A DNA stretch of 49,712 nt from an uncultured Clostridium sp. (GTDB lineage: Bacteria; Bacillota; Clostridia; TANB77; CAG-508). Positions 34,645 through 40,630 of this stretch are shown here, one piece after another; within the stretch, counting starts at the first letter, position 1, and every line of letters begins with the position of its first letter. The stretch spans positions 1 through 49,712 of the forward strand of contig CAMPBS010000008.1 of NCBI GenBank assembly GCA_946639585.1. The letters run 5' to 3'. Both the position numbers and the translations under genes were made by a program. The notes under the pieces were generated by a model. The model was not told the origin of the DNA. It made no database searches and was given only the letters and a program-made list of their open reading frames with translations.

Positions 34645-34839
34645 TCAGTATTTTTTATAAATTCTTTCTGTTGTTCTTTCTTTATCAAATTTATCGCATT
34701 CTTCAACATATATAACATCTAAACCATTTTCATCTTTGGCTTTCCAGATTTTCTTCATATAATCTTGCTTAAAATTTCCATATCTATTTCTAAAGCATTC
34801 TTCCCAATGCTTACATTTCCAACATAAATTCTTTTTCCT
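34645..34839 (-). CDS. Small cysteine protein after terminase, AGG start
   Basis: 64 residues from AGG at 34839: (M)KKNLCWKCKHWEECFRNR, a CxxC...C zinc-type start, then YMKKIWKAKDENGLDVIYVE. No ATG, GTG or TTG precedes residue ~20. The AGG shares its A with the TAA stop of the large terminase (TAAGG), and AGGA is 5 bases upstream. Function unknown; it lies between terminase and portal. Confidence 0.75.
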   Translation of the reverse strand, partial: RKKNLCWKCKHWEECFRNRYGNFKQDYMKKIWKAKDENGLDVIYVEECDKFDKERTTERIYKKY

Positions 34840-36590
34840 TATATTCCTAAGCTTCTCCTATCAATTGGTTTTGGCTTACTTGGTCTGCCTTTCATTAATA
34901 CAATTTCTGTTATAAATAATGCTAAACTATCAGGTGCATCATCATTTTTATTAGGATAATCAAACGAATAAGTCCTTAAGTTCTTCATTAATCTGCCATA
35001 ATCACTATTTGCCTTATATTTTGTTTTATCTTTAAAAAATATTAGTTTTTTTATCAGCCCTGAATTTTGTAATATACGCATTTCTTTTTTTACTGTATTA
35101 TATTTTTCCGTAATTATACAAGTATTTATTCCTTTAGCTTTTAATTTTGTTTCTAAAAGCACTTTTAATGACGTATCTGTATTATTTTCAACAACAAGCC
35201 AAGTAATATTGTGTTGTTCTATCTTTGCTATTATTTCATCGTATAATTCTGTCATTGGCTTTTTCTTAAAAATACAATCAATTAAATAATAATTCTCACC
35301 ATCAGTTTTAAATATTGGCATACTCGCATTATCTTTGCCTTTTCTTGTGGTATCTAATACAGCCAAGCTGTAATTTGAACATTTCTGTTCGCCTTGCTCA
35401 TTTATAGGTAATCTCTCATAATGATTTAATAATTCGTCAGCAAATTCTAAACCTGTGGCAGGAATTGGATCTTGTTGATACACACAAGCCCATTGAAATT
35501 CGTCTGTATTATCTCTTAATTCTCTTGCTTCCTTCGTAGAATATACCGCTTCGCAAGTAGTCTCATCGTTTTCGTCTAGTAATGGTACTCTTATAAATAT
35601 TGTACTTCCATCAGTAGTCTCCCATACATACTTAAATAATTTACTAGGTACAACTTCTGAGATTTTTTCCCTATCTTGTGTTACTCTGTTTAAAATATCT
35701 TCTGGACTCCACATTGTTCCAGCAAATATAAATTTAGTTGCATTTCCGTCACGTCTATTAATCCAGTTTCCAGTCCATTGTGTATATATTTCTTGATGTT
35801 TTGTGCTATTAGTAGCTTCCTCTGCTCCTTTAGTCATATCATCAAATATCATAGCTTTATTCGCTCTTTTACCAGTTACTTGACCATCTCTTGAAATAGC
35901 ATAATGCGAGTTCTGAACTGTTGTATCTTTTAGTTTCCAGTTGTAAACTTCTTTTGTTGCAAATGGATTCCCTCCATATTGTTCATATTCTCTAAACACT
36001 TTGCTAAATCTAGGATTTTCTAATATTTCTCTTACACTTCTACTAAAACTCGCTACCAAATCATCTGAGTATGACATTCTTATAACAGAGTTATTTCTAT
36101 CAACTCCAAATAACCATGCTGTATAAAATGTTAAAGTAAACGATTTTCCTGTAGAAGGTGGATATGACGCTATTATGTATCTCAAATTATCATCAAATGT
36201 TATTTTTGTTAAGTAATAAATAAAAGGCTTTAGTACATTTCTTCTGCTCTCTAAAACCTTCTTTTGATTTTCCATCTCCATATAATCTATAAAATGTTCT
36301 AGCGAACGTCTTCCTGCTAATGCGTAACTGTCTTCCCATAACTTATAAAATTTATGTTGATATTCAATATTACATTTATATATTAGTTCCTCTAAAACTG
36401 GGATTAAGTACTTTATCGTGTATTTAACTGATATTCTCTTTGTATCTTCATCTCTATTAGAATCAAACATATCAATTAATATAAAATACAATGATTCGCA
36501 TAAATCATAATACGTTTGATCATCTTTTTTCTTCTTACTTTTAAGTAAAGTAAGTATATCTTTTATAGTTTGTTCGTACTTCTTATTCCT
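34839..36590 (-). CDS. terL: Terminase large subunit, AGG start
   Basis: 583 residues from AGG at 36590, 5 bases after GGAG. The restored 33 residues (NKKYEQTIKDILTLLKSKKK...) are a coding, helical N-terminus; the TTG at 36491 has no ribosome-binding site. ATPase domain: YIIASYPPSTGKSFTLTFY (Walker A-like), KAMIFDDMTKG (Walker B), KFIFAGTMWS. Nuclease domain: SLAVLDTTRKGKDNASMP, WLVVENNTD, DDAPDSLALF (Asp ligands). Packages DNA into the prohead. Confidence 0.92.
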   Translation of the reverse strand, partial: RNKKYEQTIKDILTLLKSKKKKDDQTYYDLCESLYFILIDMFDSNRDEDTKRISVKYTIKYLIPVLEELIYKCNIEYQHKFYKLWEDSYALAGRRSLEHFIDYMEMENQKKVLESRRNVLKPFIYYLTKITFDDNLRYIIASYPPSTGKSFTLTFYTAWLFGVDRNNSVIRMSYSDDLVASFSRSVREILENPRFSKVFREYEQYGGNPFATKEVYNWKLKDTTVQNSHYAISRDGQVTGKRANKAMIFDDMTKGAEEATNSTKHQEIYTQWTGNWINRRDGNATKFIFAGTMWSPEDILNRVTQDREKISEVVPSKLFKYVWETTDGSTIFIRVPLLDENDETTCEAVYSTKEARELRDNTDEFQWACVYQQDPIPATGLEFADELLNHYERLPINEQGEQKCSNYSLAVLDTTRKGKDNASMPIFKTDGENYYLIDCIFKKKPMTELYDEIIAKIEQHNITWLVVENNTDTSLKVLLETKLKAKGINTCIITEKYNTVKKEMRILQNSGLIKKLIFFKDKTKYKANSDYGRLMKNLRTYSFDYPNKNDDAPDSLALFITEIVLMKGRPSKPKPIDRRSLGI

Positions 36591-36601
36591 TATTGCTCCA
36601 T

Positions 36602-36781
36602 TTATTTTGTAGAATTATAACAACATTTACCATCTCTCCATACAGCACATTCCTCTTTTTTGCATTCCATGTTTCTCCAAATAGTAACATTTATATGCTT
36701 TTTAAACCATTCTGGACTTTCTTCATTTAATATATTAGTTTGTTCATTATATGAAAATATTTGATTATATGGACATATCAT
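36602..36781 (-). CDS. Small cysteine-rich protein
   Basis: 59 residues from the ATG at 36781 (AGGAG upstream). Cys cluster near the end: CKKEECAVWRDGKCC, a probable zinc or disulfide knot. Lies between the XRE regulator and the large terminase. Confidence 0.65.
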   Translation of the reverse strand: MICPYNQIFSYNEQTNILNEESPEWFKKHINVTIWRNMECKKEECAVWRDGKCCYNSTK

Positions 36782-36792
36782 AAATTCATCTC

Positions 36793-37029
36793 CTAACAAT
36801 TAATAAATCTTTTTAAGCTACTTTTAGGTAATCCTAGTGCTATTTCAATTCTATTACAGTTTTCTTTTGATAATGGAGCTTGTCCATTTAGTATATTAGA
36901 CAATTTTTGTTTTGTAAAAATAGCTTCGCCCTCCATCAAACCTAATTCATTTATCTTATTAACTACATCCTGTTGTTTTAATCCTTTTTTCTCTAAAATT
37001 ATTCTTATATAATTTCCTAACGTAATCAT
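36793..37029 (-). CDS. XRE-family HTH regulator
   Basis: 78 residues. ATG overlaps the TGA stop of a 15-codon micro-ORF (AAATGATTACG). HTH: LKQQDVVNKINELGLMEGEA, FTKQKLSNILNGQAPLSKEN. Possibly a regulator of the late operon. Overlap with the micro-ORF implies translational coupling. Confidence 0.7.
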   Translation of the reverse strand: MITLGNYIRIILEKKGLKQQDVVNKINELGLMEGEAIFTKQKLSNILNGQAPLSKENCNRIEIALGLPKSSLKRFINC

Positions 37030-37073
37030 TTATTTACATCTAACGGCACTTCATCCATCCAATCTTGATACAT
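37026..37073 (-). CDS. Micro-ORF MYQDWMDEVPLDVNK
   Basis: 15 codons, own AAGGAGG upstream, stop codon overlapping the XRE start. Similar in sequence to the micro-ORF just upstream (DWMxEVxL). Probably a leader peptide coupling translation to the XRE gene. Confidence 0.5.
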   Translation of the reverse strand: MYQDWMDEVPLDVNK

Positions 37074-37087
37074 ACCATCATTCCTCC

Positions 37088-37126
37088 TTAATTTAAATGA
37101 ACTTCTTCCATCCAATCTACAAACAT
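37088..37126 (-). CDS. Micro-ORF MFVDWMEEVHLN
   Basis: 12 codons with a perfect AAGGAGG and ATG; paralogous to the next micro-ORF. It is also the in-frame end of a longer possible frame starting at an ATG at 37237 (49 codons, GGAAG upstream), which is less A+T-rich and might instead be structured RNA. Confidence 0.45.
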   Translation of the reverse strand: MFVDWMEEVHLN

Positions 37127-37288
37127 TTTTTCCTCCTTATAAATACTATGAAATGATATAAAGGATTTACCTTGGTTGCTGTCCTCGGCTTCTTCTACCT
37201 GACCGTTGGGAATAATATACGTACTGGTAGCAGACATACATTATCTTCCTTTAACCCCGTCATACTTTTATATATCACTTTATACTAT

Positions 37289-37387
37289 TTATAAAAATTC
37301 CCATACAGCTTTTGGGTAGGTGCTAATTAAAGCAAATTTCTTTCTAACCTCTTGCTTATTTAAATTAAGCTCATGCTGTTGTACCAT
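37289..37387 (-). CDS. Possible small protein downstream of tRNA-Gly
   Basis: 32 codons from an ATG (MVQQHELNLNKQEVRKKFAL) 16 bases after the tRNA 3' end. No ribosome-binding site, so weakly supported. Helical; no motif. Confidence 0.3.
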   Translation of the reverse strand: MVQQHELNLNKQEVRKKFALISTYPKAVWEFL

Positions 37388-37402
37388 TATTTTTATAAAA
37401 AT

Positions 37403-37478
37403 TGGAGTGCCTAGAGAGATTTGAACTCTCACTTTCAGTTTGGAAGACTGATGTGCTAACCATTAACACTATAAACAC
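37403..37478 (-). tRNA. tRNA-Gly(UCC)
   Basis: 76 nt with encoded CCA. Acceptor GTGTTTA/TAGGCAC, D-arm GTGT/GCAC, anticodon stem TCAGT/ACTGA with loop CTTCCAA (anticodon TCC), T-arm GAGAG/CTCTC with TTCAAAT. All helices pair well. Isolated from the rest of the tRNA cluster by 1.2 kb of small genes. Confidence 0.9.
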
Positions 37479-37710
37479 ATAATTTGCACTTGCCCCTCTA
37501 TTTACTTGGGCGGTTTAGTGCGAATCTTCTCCAAGGGTTTCAAACTGTTTTCCTTCACATTTGCCAGTAGGACGGCGTACCCTACATCTCTTTTCAGACC
37601 TATTGTCGACCATCTTGCGTTACTCCTCCGAAATCACCTCCGAAGGAGCCGAGCGTGGAACACTTTACAACAATAGGTGTGATAGCTGCCTTTCTATCCT
37701 TGGCTATATG
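37479..37710 (-). other. Less A+T-rich stretch: structured RNA or 32-codon ORF
   Basis: Clearly higher G+C than its neighbours. Shows CTCC-TTCG-GGAG type hairpins (~37630-37645) and a stem GCACT...AGTGC just before tRNA-Gly (~37487-37522). It also has an ORF at 37515-37613 (MVDNRSEKRCRVRRPTGKCE...) with GGAGGAG 9 bases before its ATG. I cannot decide between small protein, tRNA precursor structure and stand-alone RNA. Confidence 0.4.
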
Positions 37711-37872
37711 TTATTGCTGTTCTAATTCTTTTAATAGATTTTTTGCCATACCAATAATGAAATCAAACTCATCATCATGTGGGCAAGGTACACAATCTAT
37801 ATATCCTACACCCTCAGTACGTCTTATCCATTCCTTTATTTCATCTATATAACATTTGTTTTCTTCAATCAT
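37711..37872 (-). CDS. Small acidic protein
   Basis: 53 residues (MIEENKCYIDEIKEWIRRTE at the N-terminus), start overlapping the end of the upstream small gene (TATGATTGA). Pattern CVPCPHDDEFDFII suggests a possible metal site. Unknown. Confidence 0.55.
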   Translation of the reverse strand: MIEENKCYIDEIKEWIRRTEGVGYIDCVPCPHDDEFDFIIGMAKNLLKELEQQ

Positions 37873-38038
37873 AAAAAACCTCATCTATAGATTTTACTAA
37901 ACCTTTTTTCTTTGCTATTTTAACAAGTCTATTTGCTCTTTTTTCTGCTTTTCTTCTTTTATTTTCAGCAGTTTTTGCAAATTGTTCAGCATACTTTCTT
38001 TTTCTTACTTCTTTGTTTGAATGGCTATGTAATCCCAT
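37865..38038 (-). CDS. Small basic protein
   Basis: 57 residues, ATG after GGAG. Lys/Arg/Ala-rich helix (NKRRKAEKRANRLVKIAKKK), likely nucleic acid binding. Unknown. Confidence 0.55.
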   Translation of the reverse strand: MGLHSHSNKEVRKRKYAEQFAKTAENKRRKAEKRANRLVKIAKKKGLVKSIDEVFYD

Positions 38039-38209
38039 AAAAAATCATCTCCATTTGTAATGTAATAGTGAGCATTATCAAAGAACGATAAAGAAATATA
38101 ATACTCTATATTGAACGATTTTATCAATACACTTCCAAACAAAATCCTCTTTCAATATTTTCTCTCGAAGCTCTTCAGGAAGTTCTTTTTAGCTCCAGTT
38201 ATCGCATAT
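38039..38209 (-). pseudogene. Intergenic stretch with stop-broken coding-like frame
   Basis: After the gene ending at 38210 one frame continues past TAG and TAA, with coding character (KELPEELREKILKEDFVWKC) but no start. It may be a decayed gene or chance; no RNA structure is evident. Confidence 0.3.
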
Positions 38210-38443
38210 CTACATTTCAAATTTAATTACTTTTGCATTTAAAATTTTAATTTTATCACATCTTGTTAATACTAAATCTTCTGTATAATTATTTTTGTAA
38301 TATGTTAGTTTTGTGTCTAAATTTGGATTTTTAACAATTATTACTTCTGTTGCTCTTCCTCCTGGTACAGTTAGCTCTATTGCTATATCTTTGCCTTCTA
38401 ATTTAGCTTTCATAAATAATTTACTTAATTCTTTGAAATTCAT
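38210..38443 (-). CDS. Small hypothetical protein
   Basis: 77 residues from the ATG at 38443 (GGAGG 9 bases before; another ATG two codons upstream is too close). Helix then beta sheet (IAIELTVPGGRATEVIIVKN). Unknown. Confidence 0.6.
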   Translation of the reverse strand: MNFKELSKLFMKAKLEGKDIAIELTVPGGRATEVIIVKNPNLDTKLTYYKNNYTEDLVLTRCDKIKILNAKVIKFEM

Positions 38444-38464
38444 ATCCATTTGCCTCCATTTATT

Positions 38465-38698
38465 TTAATATTCTCTTAATTCTTTCAATGTACCATCTAC
38501 AGTTGTTTCACTAGTCATAATAAGCTGTATTCTAGTAAATAAAATATCTCTGTATTGGTTCATAACTTCCATTTGTTTTAATATTAAGTCTTTCGATTCA
38601 GCCCCTAATGTTTTAAAATTTTCAGTTTGCAAAAAGCATTCTAACCTTGTAAGTTTTCTTGTTAAGTCTAAAATTTCGTTTAGTAATCTTTCTTCCAT
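38465..38698 (-). CDS. Small helical protein (Crp-like)
   Basis: 77 residues, ATG after AAAGGAG. LNEILDLTRKLTRLECFLQTEN, helical throughout; resembles the crAss/phage 'Gp49-like' small helical proteins only vaguely. Sits just downstream of tRNA-Asn. Confidence 0.55.
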   Translation of the reverse strand: MEERLLNEILDLTRKLTRLECFLQTENFKTLGAESKDLILKQMEVMNQYRDILFTRIQLIMTSETTVDGTLKELREY

Positions 38699-38721
38699 CT
38701 AAATTCATCTCCTTTTATATT

Positions 38722-38797
38722 TGGCTGGCACAGAAGGACTCGAACCTTCGCCCCACAGATTAACGGTCTGTCGCTCTACCAACTGAGCTATGTGCCA
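38722..38797 (-). tRNA. tRNA-Asn(GUU) with C33
   Basis: 76 nt with encoded CCA. Acceptor TGGCACA/TGTGCCA, D-arm GCTC/GAGC, anticodon stem ACAGA/TCTGT, loop CCGTTAA, T-arm GAAGG/CCTTC. All helices are perfect, but base 33 is C instead of the near-universal U. Anticodon GTT. Confidence 0.9.
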
Positions 38798-38805
38798 ATA
38801 TATTG

Positions 38806-38896
38806 CCTAGACTATGTTTTCAGTATAGATACACGCTGAACTCGTGGGCTTTATAACGGTGTTCACCTTCGCCGAACTATCTATAACGAGTCTAGG
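38806..38896 (-). ncRNA. Structured RNA in the tRNA cluster
   Basis: 91 nt. Outer stem CCTAGACT (38896-38889)/AGTCTAGG (38813-38806) and inner stem TATAGATA (38885-38878)/TATCTATA (38831-38824), both perfect 8 bp, enclosing GTTC...GAAC and CACG-AGTTCAG-CGTG hairpins. It is not a tRNA (no T-loop at the right place) and has no ORF. Could be a new RNA or a processing unit. Confidence 0.5.
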
Positions 38897-38962
38897 TCTT
38901 ATAAGCAAGGTTAGCTTTCACTACCCCGATTCTCTTTCTACACTAGGTAGATGAGCTGATAT

Positions 38963-39034
38963 TGCAGACAATGAGAATCGAACTCATTTCCTTTCCCCTC
39001 CACGGGTATGCACTAACCAGTATGCTATGTCTGC
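38963..39034 (-). tRNA. tRNA-like element with degenerate anticodon arm
   Basis: 72 nt. Acceptor GCAGACA/TGTCTGC, D-arm GCAT/GTGC with loop ACTGGTTA, T-arm ATGAG/CTCAT with TTCGATT are perfect. The anticodon stem (TACCC/GGAAA) has only 3 of 5 pairs; by position the loop is GTGGAGG, anticodon GGA, but it lacks the long variable arm of tRNA-Ser. No CCA encoded. 5 bases separate it from tRNA-Thr. Confidence 0.55.
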
Positions 39035-39039
39035 ATATA

Positions 39040-39114
39040 TGGTGCTTCTTGATAGACTTGAACTACCCTTGACCGCTTACAAGACGGTTGTTTTACCAGA
39101 TAAACTAAAGAAGC
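39040..39114 (-). tRNA. tRNA-Thr(UGU)
   Basis: 75 nt with encoded CCA. Acceptor GCTTCTT/AAGAAGC, D-arm GTTT/AAAC, anticodon stem ACCGT/GCGGT with loop CTTGTAA, T-arm with TTCAAGT. Canonical. Confidence 0.9.
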
Positions 39115-39119
39115 ATGTT

Positions 39120-39133
39120 GGTGGTTTCCCACC
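39120..39133 (-). other. GAAA-tetraloop hairpin between tRNAs
   Basis: GGTGG-GAAA-CCACC, perfect 5 bp, just upstream (5') of tRNA-Thr. A similar GCTGT-GAAA-ACAGC hairpin follows the initiator-like tRNA. Probably a processing signal. Confidence 0.5.
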
Positions 39134-39186
39134 GATTAAATTTAATATGAAAGGAGGGTTGCCATATGACAACTCAATGCGTGCGT

Positions 39187-39259
39187 ACCTGCAAACAGGA
39201 CTTGAACCTGTACCCGTCCCTACATCATCAAGACATTCTTCCAGTTAAACTATTGCAGG
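39187..39259 (-). tRNA. tRNA-Ile-like (GAU), unusual
   Basis: 73 nt. Acceptor CCTGCAA/TTGCAGG, D-arm GTTT/GAAT, T-arm ACAGG/CCTGT with TTCAAGT. By position the anticodon is GAT (loop ATGATGT, U33 present), but the stem TCTTG/AGGGA has two G-U pairs and a G31:A39 mismatch. Discriminator U and no CCA. Perhaps a poor decoder or decoy. Confidence 0.6.
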
Positions 39260-39323
39260 ATATATTGGAACGCAGTTTATATGTCTGCGAACCATTTACA
39301 ACGAAAGGTGGTGAATTATTGTT

Positions 39324-39337
39324 GCTGTTTTCACAGC
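39324..39337 (-). other. GAAA-tetraloop hairpin after initiator-like tRNA
   Basis: GCTGT-GAAA-ACAGC starts at the base right after the tRNA CCA; no T-run follows. Likely a 3'-end processing or stability element. Confidence 0.5.
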
Positions 39338-39411
39338 TGGTTGCGGACTCCCGATTCGAACGAGAAACATTGGCTAAGGAGACCAACATGATACCTTTTC
39401 ACTAATCCGCT
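39338..39411 (-). tRNA. Initiator-like tRNA with anticodon CCU, reads AGG
   Basis: 74 nt with encoded CCA. Acceptor AGCGGAT/GTCCGCA with bases 1 and 72 as an unpaired A:A, the key initiator feature (tRNA-fMet has C:A), and a 3' end CGCAACCA identical to tRNA-fMet. D-arm GTGA/TCAT; anticodon stem TTGGT/GCCAA, keeping G29-C41 and G30-C40 of the initiator's three G-C pairs, with U31.G39 for the third; loop CTCCTTA against CTCATAA in fMet, so CAU became CCU. T-arm TCTCG/CGGGA, TTCGAAT. It differs from initiators in T11:A24. Plain tRNA-Arg(CCU) is the alternative, but the unpaired 1:72 argues against it. See the AGG start genes. Confidence 0.82.
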
Positions 39412-39583
39412 ATATATGGACAGGAAGACAAAAACTACAAAAATTCTCCCCTAACAACACACCCCAGGTTCTCCCAATACTGTTCACATACTCCTGTATT
39501 AGGACTATTGTTTATTTTTTGAGTACGATGTATGTCTCGCACCCCCGCGTAGACCTTATATTTGATTCAGCTAACTTACGTTA
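39412..39583. other. Leader of the tRNA cluster
   Basis: 172 bases without ORF between the membrane-protein gene and the initiator-like tRNA. Somewhat less A+T-rich than usual; no clear promoter, terminator or further tRNA recognised. Confidence 0.4.
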
Positions 39584-39847
39584 CTAATCTTTGTTTATCG
39601 TTATTTTTGTATCATTAAAAAATATTTTACGTATTATCCAAGCTATTAAATTTATCACAATAATTACTCCAAAACATTGTCCAAATGTTATTGTTGCTCC
39701 TATTCCTAATAAAACAAATGCTAAGCTTCCTAACCCCCACAATACTAATGTTTCTAATCCTAATACAGCTATTCCTAATACAAACGCTATTATAATCATT
39801 AATATTAATCCGATTAATGCTCCTGCTATTTTCCCTGCTTCTTTCAT
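39584..39847 (-). CDS. Membrane protein
   Basis: 87 residues, ATG after GGAGG. Three hydrophobic helices (IAGALIGLILMIIIAFVLGI; LVLWGLGSLAFVLLGIGAT; CFGVIIVINLIAWIIRKIFF). Unknown role; upstream of the tRNA cluster. Confidence 0.65.
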   Translation of the reverse strand: MKEAGKIAGALIGLILMIIIAFVLGIAVLGLETLVLWGLGSLAFVLLGIGATITFGQCFGVIIVINLIAWIIRKIFFNDTKITINKD

Positions 39848-39861
39848 CTAAATACCTCCAT

Positions 39862-40422
39862 TTATCTTTTTATTTCTGGTCTATTTTTAATTTTTCTTAC
39901 ATATCTTTTGAAAAGTTCCTTTTCATTACTATTGACAATAGTTCTTTCTACATCTTCTTTAAAAGAATATGAGGTACATTCACTCATCCATTTCCCTCTT
40001 AAAAAATAGATTGGATTCACTACATAGGATTCCTCCCCACAATACTTGATCCTGCGGATAATATTCTTCTCACACAGCTTATTCAAATATTCTCTTGTAG
40101 CCCTATCTTTTAAATTTAATATGCTTCCAATATCCTCTTTTGTCAATGAAATCATACCGTCTGAATTTCTTTTCTTTAAAACATTGTCTTCTCCAATATA
40201 TATAATTAATTTCATAAGCCTTCCAAGCTCTACATCTGTTAGCTCATTTATTAATTCTGACCTAATGCTTCTTGAAAACATCTTAATTGGTATGTTTCTT
40301 TCATTATATAAAAATCGATTATGCTTATCTATTTTTTGGTCAGTGTAATGATGTATTATTTTGAACTGCCCTGTATTGTTATCTAAGTAGGTTTCATCGC
40401 CTCTCGGGAAATACCTTATCAA
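39862..40422 (-). CDS. RepL-like winged-helix protein; start TTG or AGG
   Basis: 186 residues from a TTG at 40422; the codon two later (40416) is AGG, giving (M)YFPRGDETYLDNNTGQFKII. Body: LTDVELGRLMKLIIYIGEDN, ISLTKEDIGSILNLKDRATR, EYLNKLCEKNIIRRIKY: wHTH like plasmid RepL/phage regulators. A likely regulator or initiator at the head of the late/tRNA operon. Both start choices have GGAG upstream (4 or 10 bases). Confidence 0.65.
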   Translation of the reverse strand: MIRYFPRGDETYLDNNTGQFKIIHHYTDQKIDKHNRFLYNERNIPIKMFSRSIRSELINELTDVELGRLMKLIIYIGEDNVLKKRNSDGMISLTKEDIGSILNLKDRATREYLNKLCEKNIIRRIKYCGEESYVVNPIYFLRGKWMSECTSYSFKEDVERTIVNSNEKELFKRYVRKIKNRPEIKR

Positions 40423-40576
40423 TCATCTCCATTTTGGTTGTCAAGACAACCATTTTTGTTGTAAAAATGTCGTCTACACGACCATAAAAAAATGTCACTT
40501 TTCTTTGATATTTCAATTAAAGCTTTGTTTTTGACAGTGTAGCAAATATATAAGTATTAAATATTAACTTCTACAC

Positions 40577-40630
40577 AAAAAAAGAACAGGCAAACGATAT
40601 AATTTTACTTACATCATCTACCTGTTCTTA
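40577..40630 (-). terminator. Leader hairpin/attenuator before the RepL-like gene
   Basis: Minus strand: AAGAACAGG ... CCTGTTCTT with a ~30-nt loop, followed by TTTTTTTGTG. An intrinsic terminator shape placed inside the 5' leader, so probably an attenuator. Confidence 0.5.

Noticed and set aside
20111..36590. Sequencing error or decayed start codons.
   Set aside because: The same substitution at 15 or more start codons, with intact frames and ribosome-binding sites, cannot be random error or decay.
38806..39337. HDV-like (theta) self-cleaving ribozymes, known beside phage tRNAs.
   Set aside because: I looked for the P1-P2-P3 order with a P1 3' strand before P4 after each tRNA; the hairpins close on themselves and do not form the double pseudoknot.
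39027..39405. Plus-strand ORFs over the tRNA cluster.
   Set aside because: They are antisense shadows of well-folded tRNAs and lack ribosome-binding sites.
39338..39411. Ordinary phage tRNA-Arg(CCU) for rare codon AGG.
   Set aside because: Acceptor pair 1:72 is an A:A mismatch and the 3' end is CGCAACCA, features of initiators; ordinary tRNA-Arg has a paired end. Not fully excluded.
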